The position numbers were made by a program, and so were the translations under genes. From the NCBI GenBank assembly GCA_030248195.1, contig JASAND010018429.1, forward strand, positions 1 to 64,000: a DNA stretch of 64,000 nt. The letters are read 5' to 3'. How positions within the stretch are numbered: position 1 is the stretch's first letter; every line of letters begins with the position of its first letter. Source of the DNA: Trissonchulus latispiculum (Eukaryota; Nematoda; Enoplea; Enoplida; Ironidae). The notes beneath the pieces were generated by a model. The model had not been told where the DNA came from. It made no database searches and saw only the letters and a program-made list of their open reading frames with translations. This document shows, in pieces, positions 62,201 through 64,000 of the stretch.

Positions 62201-62394
62201 TCGTTCCTCCAGAAACTAGAATCCGGGTTGGCGAAGAGACAAAATCTTGGACTTTAGGAAAGTTTATAGTTTTTGATGATTCCTTTGAGCATGAAGTCTG
62301 GAATAATGGAAATAGACTACGACTAGTCCTAATTGTGGACTTTTGGCACCCGGATTTATCCGATGATCAGAGACGCTCTCTGACGCCCATCTAG
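49839..62394 (+). CDS. ASPH: Aspartyl/asparaginyl beta-hydroxylase (16 exons)
   Basis: Exons: 49839-49896, 50759-50956, 52133-52363, 53125-53258, 53602-53767, 54246-54875, 57351-57527, 58280-58584, 58883-59041, 59386-59464, 59630-59766, 60011-60205, 60565-60702, 61035-61170, 61863-61954, 62113-62394. All junctions are GT-AG and in phase; the total is 3117 nt, or 1038 aa. It is a type II ER membrane enzyme: a short cytosolic N-terminus with Gln and His runs, one transmembrane helix (about 56-76), a long Lys/Glu-rich lumenal stalk (85-633), TPR-like repeats (634-870) and the 2-oxoglutarate oxygenase domain (870-1038). Iron ligands H960 (WPHCGPTN) and H1005 (FEHEVW) and cosubstrate contacts R969, H971 and R1015 are present, so it should hydroxylate Asp/Asn in EGF-like domains. 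The stalk is longer than in the human enzyme (758 aa in total), and the introns are full of transposons. Confidence 0.94.
50759..50956 (+). CDS. ASPH: ASPH transmembrane exon
   Basis: It joins exon 1 to give S-D-F-T-P-G with four Gln and five His, then a single hydrophobic helix (WISLVLFILLLGSLLSFLA). The basic/polar N-side and absence of a signal peptide indicate a type II anchor, as in known ASPH, junctin and humbug isoforms. A short (AAATTT)n repeat begins right after the donor. Confidence 0.9.
51268..51891. mobile_element. piggyBac-type MITE copy B (ASPH intron 2)
   Basis: TTAACCCTTTTATGCCCGC opens the element and AGAAGAGGGTTAA closes it, with TTAA at 51268-51271 and 51888-51891. Its body matches copy A inverted, including CTCCTTTTATCTT and AAATCTAGTTTCTATAGC. 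No transposase is encoded. Confidence 0.8.
52133..58584 (+). CDS. ASPH: ASPH lumenal Lys/Glu-rich stalk (exons 3-8)
   Basis: About 550 residues are dominated by E, K and R, resembling the junctin/triadin-like charged region. Exon 6 (630 bp) repeats RKPSEPEEE twice. A short motif near exon ends recurs four times: PVLYYRTK, PLRYYRIRGNG, PVRFYRTGAG and PLRYYRIRNK. Exon 7 adds two Cys (SCQQGSC), and exon 8 has an Asp run and a Thr/Ser-rich patch (TTTFSPSTTTESTV). Exon 3 begins AEISLEEELGAS. In vertebrates, alternative splicing of this part yields junctin-like proteins without the enzyme domain; whether that happens here cannot be seen. Confidence 0.85.
53880..54110 (-). mobile_element. tRNA-derived SINE, minus strand (ASPH intron 5)
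   Basis: On the minus strand a tRNA-like A box (CTCGTGGTGTAATGGTAGC) is followed by an anticodon-arm-like region. The adjoining ATATCAGGCTT-TCAAT phrase also flanks the copy at 61262-61560, so they belong to one family. Confidence 0.55.
55010..55622. mobile_element. Foldback element in ASPH intron 6
   Basis: The arms 55010-55318 and about 55333-55622 are inverted copies (for example GACCAAATGAGCTGAAATTTG against CAAATTTCAGCTCATTTGGTC), nearly meeting at the centre. No coding potential; roughly 10% mismatches by eye. Confidence 0.85.
55650..57115. mobile_element. Non-autonomous hAT transposon with 8-bp target duplication
   Basis: Terminal repeats start TAGTGCTGGGACCGGTTCC at 55650 and mirror at 57115. 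The 8-bp flanks GTTTGGAC (55642-55649 and 57116-57123) are a target-site duplication, diagnostic of hAT. Subterminal arrays of GGTTCC hexamers lie inside both ends (55660-55765 and 57005-57105). The interior (for example a 98-codon frame at 55858) shows no recognisable transposase. It has landed inside or beside the foldback element in ASPH intron 6. Confidence 0.9.
57707..58187. mobile_element. 481-bp MITE with terminal hairpins (ASPH intron 7)
   Basis: Inverted ends of about 100 bases include TAATAGGAAGAGTG, GCTTGCGAAATGCTCGGCAC and GGCCAAAATCTCGGGGA, facing TCCCCGAGATTTTGGCC and so on. Each end itself folds (AGGAAGAGTG facing a nearby CTCTTCCT). The internal phrase TTTTAGTTCGAACGCATATAAACAC occurs two to three times in alternating orientation. 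No coding. Confidence 0.85.
58665..58752 (-). mobile_element. tRNA-like SINE head, minus strand (ASPH intron 8)
   Basis: Read on the minus strand, TAGCTGAGGGGTAGGGC (A box) and GGTTCGATTCC (B box) are present, but the anticodon stem does not pair cleanly. It is a tRNA-derived relic. Confidence 0.45.
59215..59277. repeat. (ATT)n microsatellite
   Basis: About 20 near-perfect ATT/TTA units in ASPH intron 9. A second simple tract, (AATG)n/(AATA)n, lies at 59775-59870 in intron 11, directly after exon 11. Confidence 0.9.
60565..62394 (+). CDS. ASPH: ASPH catalytic-domain exons 13-16
   Basis: Conserved blocks in order: SLYNVKGLKNQPWW, DWKQFTLYQKG, NCAKAPRTCEIVSKF, SVWPHCGPTNCRLRAHLGL, GKFIVFDDSFEHEVWNN, VDFWHPDLSDDQRRSL, then TAG. 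The loop before the second His is one residue shorter than in the human enzyme. The two Cys of NCAKAPRTC match the active-site disulfide seen in ASPH structures. Confidence 0.94.
61262..61560 (-). mobile_element. tRNA-derived SINE, minus strand (ASPH intron 14)
   Basis: On the minus strand a tRNA-like head (GGTATGGTGCTGTAGCGAAA) leads to a B box (CAGTTCGAACCCC), then a purine/pyrimidine-rich tail that appears as (GA)n on the plus strand at 61365-61400. It shares its 5' phrase with the copy at 53880. Confidence 0.6.
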
Positions 62395-63373
62395 ACACCA
62401 GATTTCGTTGGATATTCCTGGATCGAATTTGCTCAATTGTGAAAGTCTGCATGACTTTTTATCATTAACTAGTCAATGATCTCTGAAAGCCATCTAGAAA
62501 GTGGAGAAGAAGAAAAACTACTTTCTACGCCAATGTTTAGGAGATGACCCCTTTTGCTTTTCGGATGACCGGAAGGACCGTGTCCACTGCATCCCACGAC
62601 TTGAAGAACACACTCTTTGTATTTGTCAAACTGTTTTGCTTTAACTTCAGATGTGAAAGAAATTAATGTTATTGTTGAGGTTTCTAAAATTTAGTTCTAA
62701 CGACAGAAACCTACTAAGTTGTCCACTGGTCGCTAAGGAACTGCACTACTTCAAGTAATTCAAAATAGGTCCGACCGACAAATACTTCACTGATCGTGAG
62801 AACACAGAAGAAAACGCAAGAAAAGATATAACGTAGTATAGTGCAATGACCAATAACTTTAGATTTATCCTAACCAACAAAACAAGATGGATATACTCAG
62901 GCTTTTGATTGAGTCCATGACGTAAAGATTGTATACATTGTATTTGTATTACATTGTATTTAGTAACATATGCCACAATATGACCATAAGACGCCAAACT
63001 TAATGAAGTATGCAAAACAGCGAACCAAACGTTTGTATTGATAACAATTTAGTGCGCCCTTTCATCACCTAGCCATTATCATACACAATCTGTCGAATTT
63101 CATTGAACTATACACGGTTCAGAAGTAGAGCACTAGCTAAGTAATTTGAGTAATGCGTATTTGTCCATATATAGTAAGTCGCAGCAGTTAGAATTCTGTT
63201 AATATTCACGATTTCAAAGGAGTGAAAGAAATATCTTTAGACAAGTCTATAGATTGACACGTTTGTACATTACACAACTTACACTTAACTAATCTAGGTA
63301 CGAAGATACATTTTTAATCTTACACCATAAAAGATAATATAATTCGAAAAGGTATATTTAACGTTTTGCTAAG
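62395..63373. other. Intergenic between convergent genes
   Basis: Contains the 3' flank of ASPH and, from the other side, of the minus-strand gene. No domain-bearing frame and no clear canonical polyadenylation signal for either gene was found by eye. Confidence 0.4.
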
Positions 63374-64000
63374 CTAAACAAGTTGAACTCTGTCGTTGTG
63401 GACAATGGCGGAGTCTTCACTCATCGAGCTCTGCGATTTCGACGACTCTTCTTGGTTGGAGTTTTCAGTTTTTTGGACCAATGGTGTGATCTGCAGGTTT
63501 TTTAGGGCAGAGACTGGCAAAGCAATCACCTAAAGTTACAATAAGACTTTATATATTCTATATTCTAGTTATGCCACACACATGAAGATTTCACCAAGCA
63601 CATCATTGTAACTGGACTTTTTTATAACAATTATGTGCTATGCTGTTACCAGGTATAAAGTACGTCATCTAAGCAGCCTTTAAAACACAACTACTCTAAT
63701 TTACATTATATACACATAATCTTATCCAACAATTTAAACAATTAATTTAATTCCAACTGAATTTTTAAATTCACTTCCCTCCTGCAAGTATTCTTTAACC
63801 TAATGCTTTGCTCCCCATTGTGCGCAATTCACCTCAAACTCATAGAGTCCTATTTGTGCTCTGAAATGATTTCCAGCTTGTTCAATATTGAATAAAATCA
63901 CAGCATTATTGCAAAAACAAAATGGAAGCACCATTATTCCAATCAGCACCTGTATTCGCACATTTACCTCTTCAGCACCTTCGCTGGCCTTCACAGAACC
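63374..64000 (-). CDS. 3' end of an unrecognised minus-strand gene (last two exons)
   Basis: The last exon (63529-63374) follows an ATTGTAACTTTAG acceptor and encodes 51 residues starting VIALPVSALKNLQITPLVQK, then a Ser/Glu-rich polar tail ending RVQLV and TAG. The previous exon is cut by the window edge; its last 11 codons (GSVKASEGAEE, 64000-63968) end at GAG|GTAAAT, and both junction sides are in phase 0. The tail looks like the disordered cytosolic C-terminus of a larger protein, and the terminal VQLV could be a PDZ-binding motif. The family is not recognised. Confidence 0.55.

Overview
The window is eukaryotic nuclear DNA from an invertebrate animal. It has spliced genes with GT-AG introns, animal-specific genes, and a dense, AT-rich transposon background. 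One gene encodes three amidated FxGxR-type tachykinin peptides, a form typical of protostomes, so a protostome is the best guess; the species cannot be named from the sequence. Layout: 1-8241 holds two head-to-head, decayed copies of a Polinton/Maverick-like family-B DNA polymerase gene with C2H2 fingers. They form a palindrome with arms of at least 3.1 kb that runs off the left edge. 10439-11731 is a two-exon tachykinin precursor. 12.7-14.6 kb holds tRNA-derived SINEs and a foldback element built from GGG-A7-CCC motifs. 15480-24555 is a 12-exon phosphoinositide phospholipase C (PH, EF-like, X, Y, C2; about 709 aa), with a dead Ty1/copia fragment in intron 1. 24.6-28.8 kb is intergenic with a solo LTR. 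28771-40153 is a giant concentric set of inverted repeats. Its 7-kb core has no convincing gene but carries heat-shock elements, a TATA box, a 7-unit array of small hairpins and several perfect stem-loops; a Penelope-type GIY-YIG endonuclease fragment lies in its right arm. 40.2-49.8 kb is repeat-rich and contains one uncertain two-exon minus-strand Cys-rich gene. 49839-62394 is a complete 16-exon aspartyl/asparaginyl beta-hydroxylase (ASPH; about 1038 aa), with introns full of transposons (hAT with 8-bp target duplication, piggyBac-type MITEs, foldbacks, SINEs). 63374-64000 is the 3' end of an unrecognised minus-strand gene. The three recognised host genes (a secreted neuropeptide precursor, a lipid-signalling enzyme and an ER membrane hydroxylase) have no evident functional link; this looks like ordinary eukaryotic gene spacing. 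Exon models were assembled by eye from splice consensus, conserved protein motifs and reading-phase continuity. In PLC and ASPH every junction keeps phase and the summed coding length is a multiple of three. The strongest candidate for something new is the heat-shock-element-driven, hairpin-rich, apparently noncoding locus at about 30.8-36 kb inside the giant palindrome.
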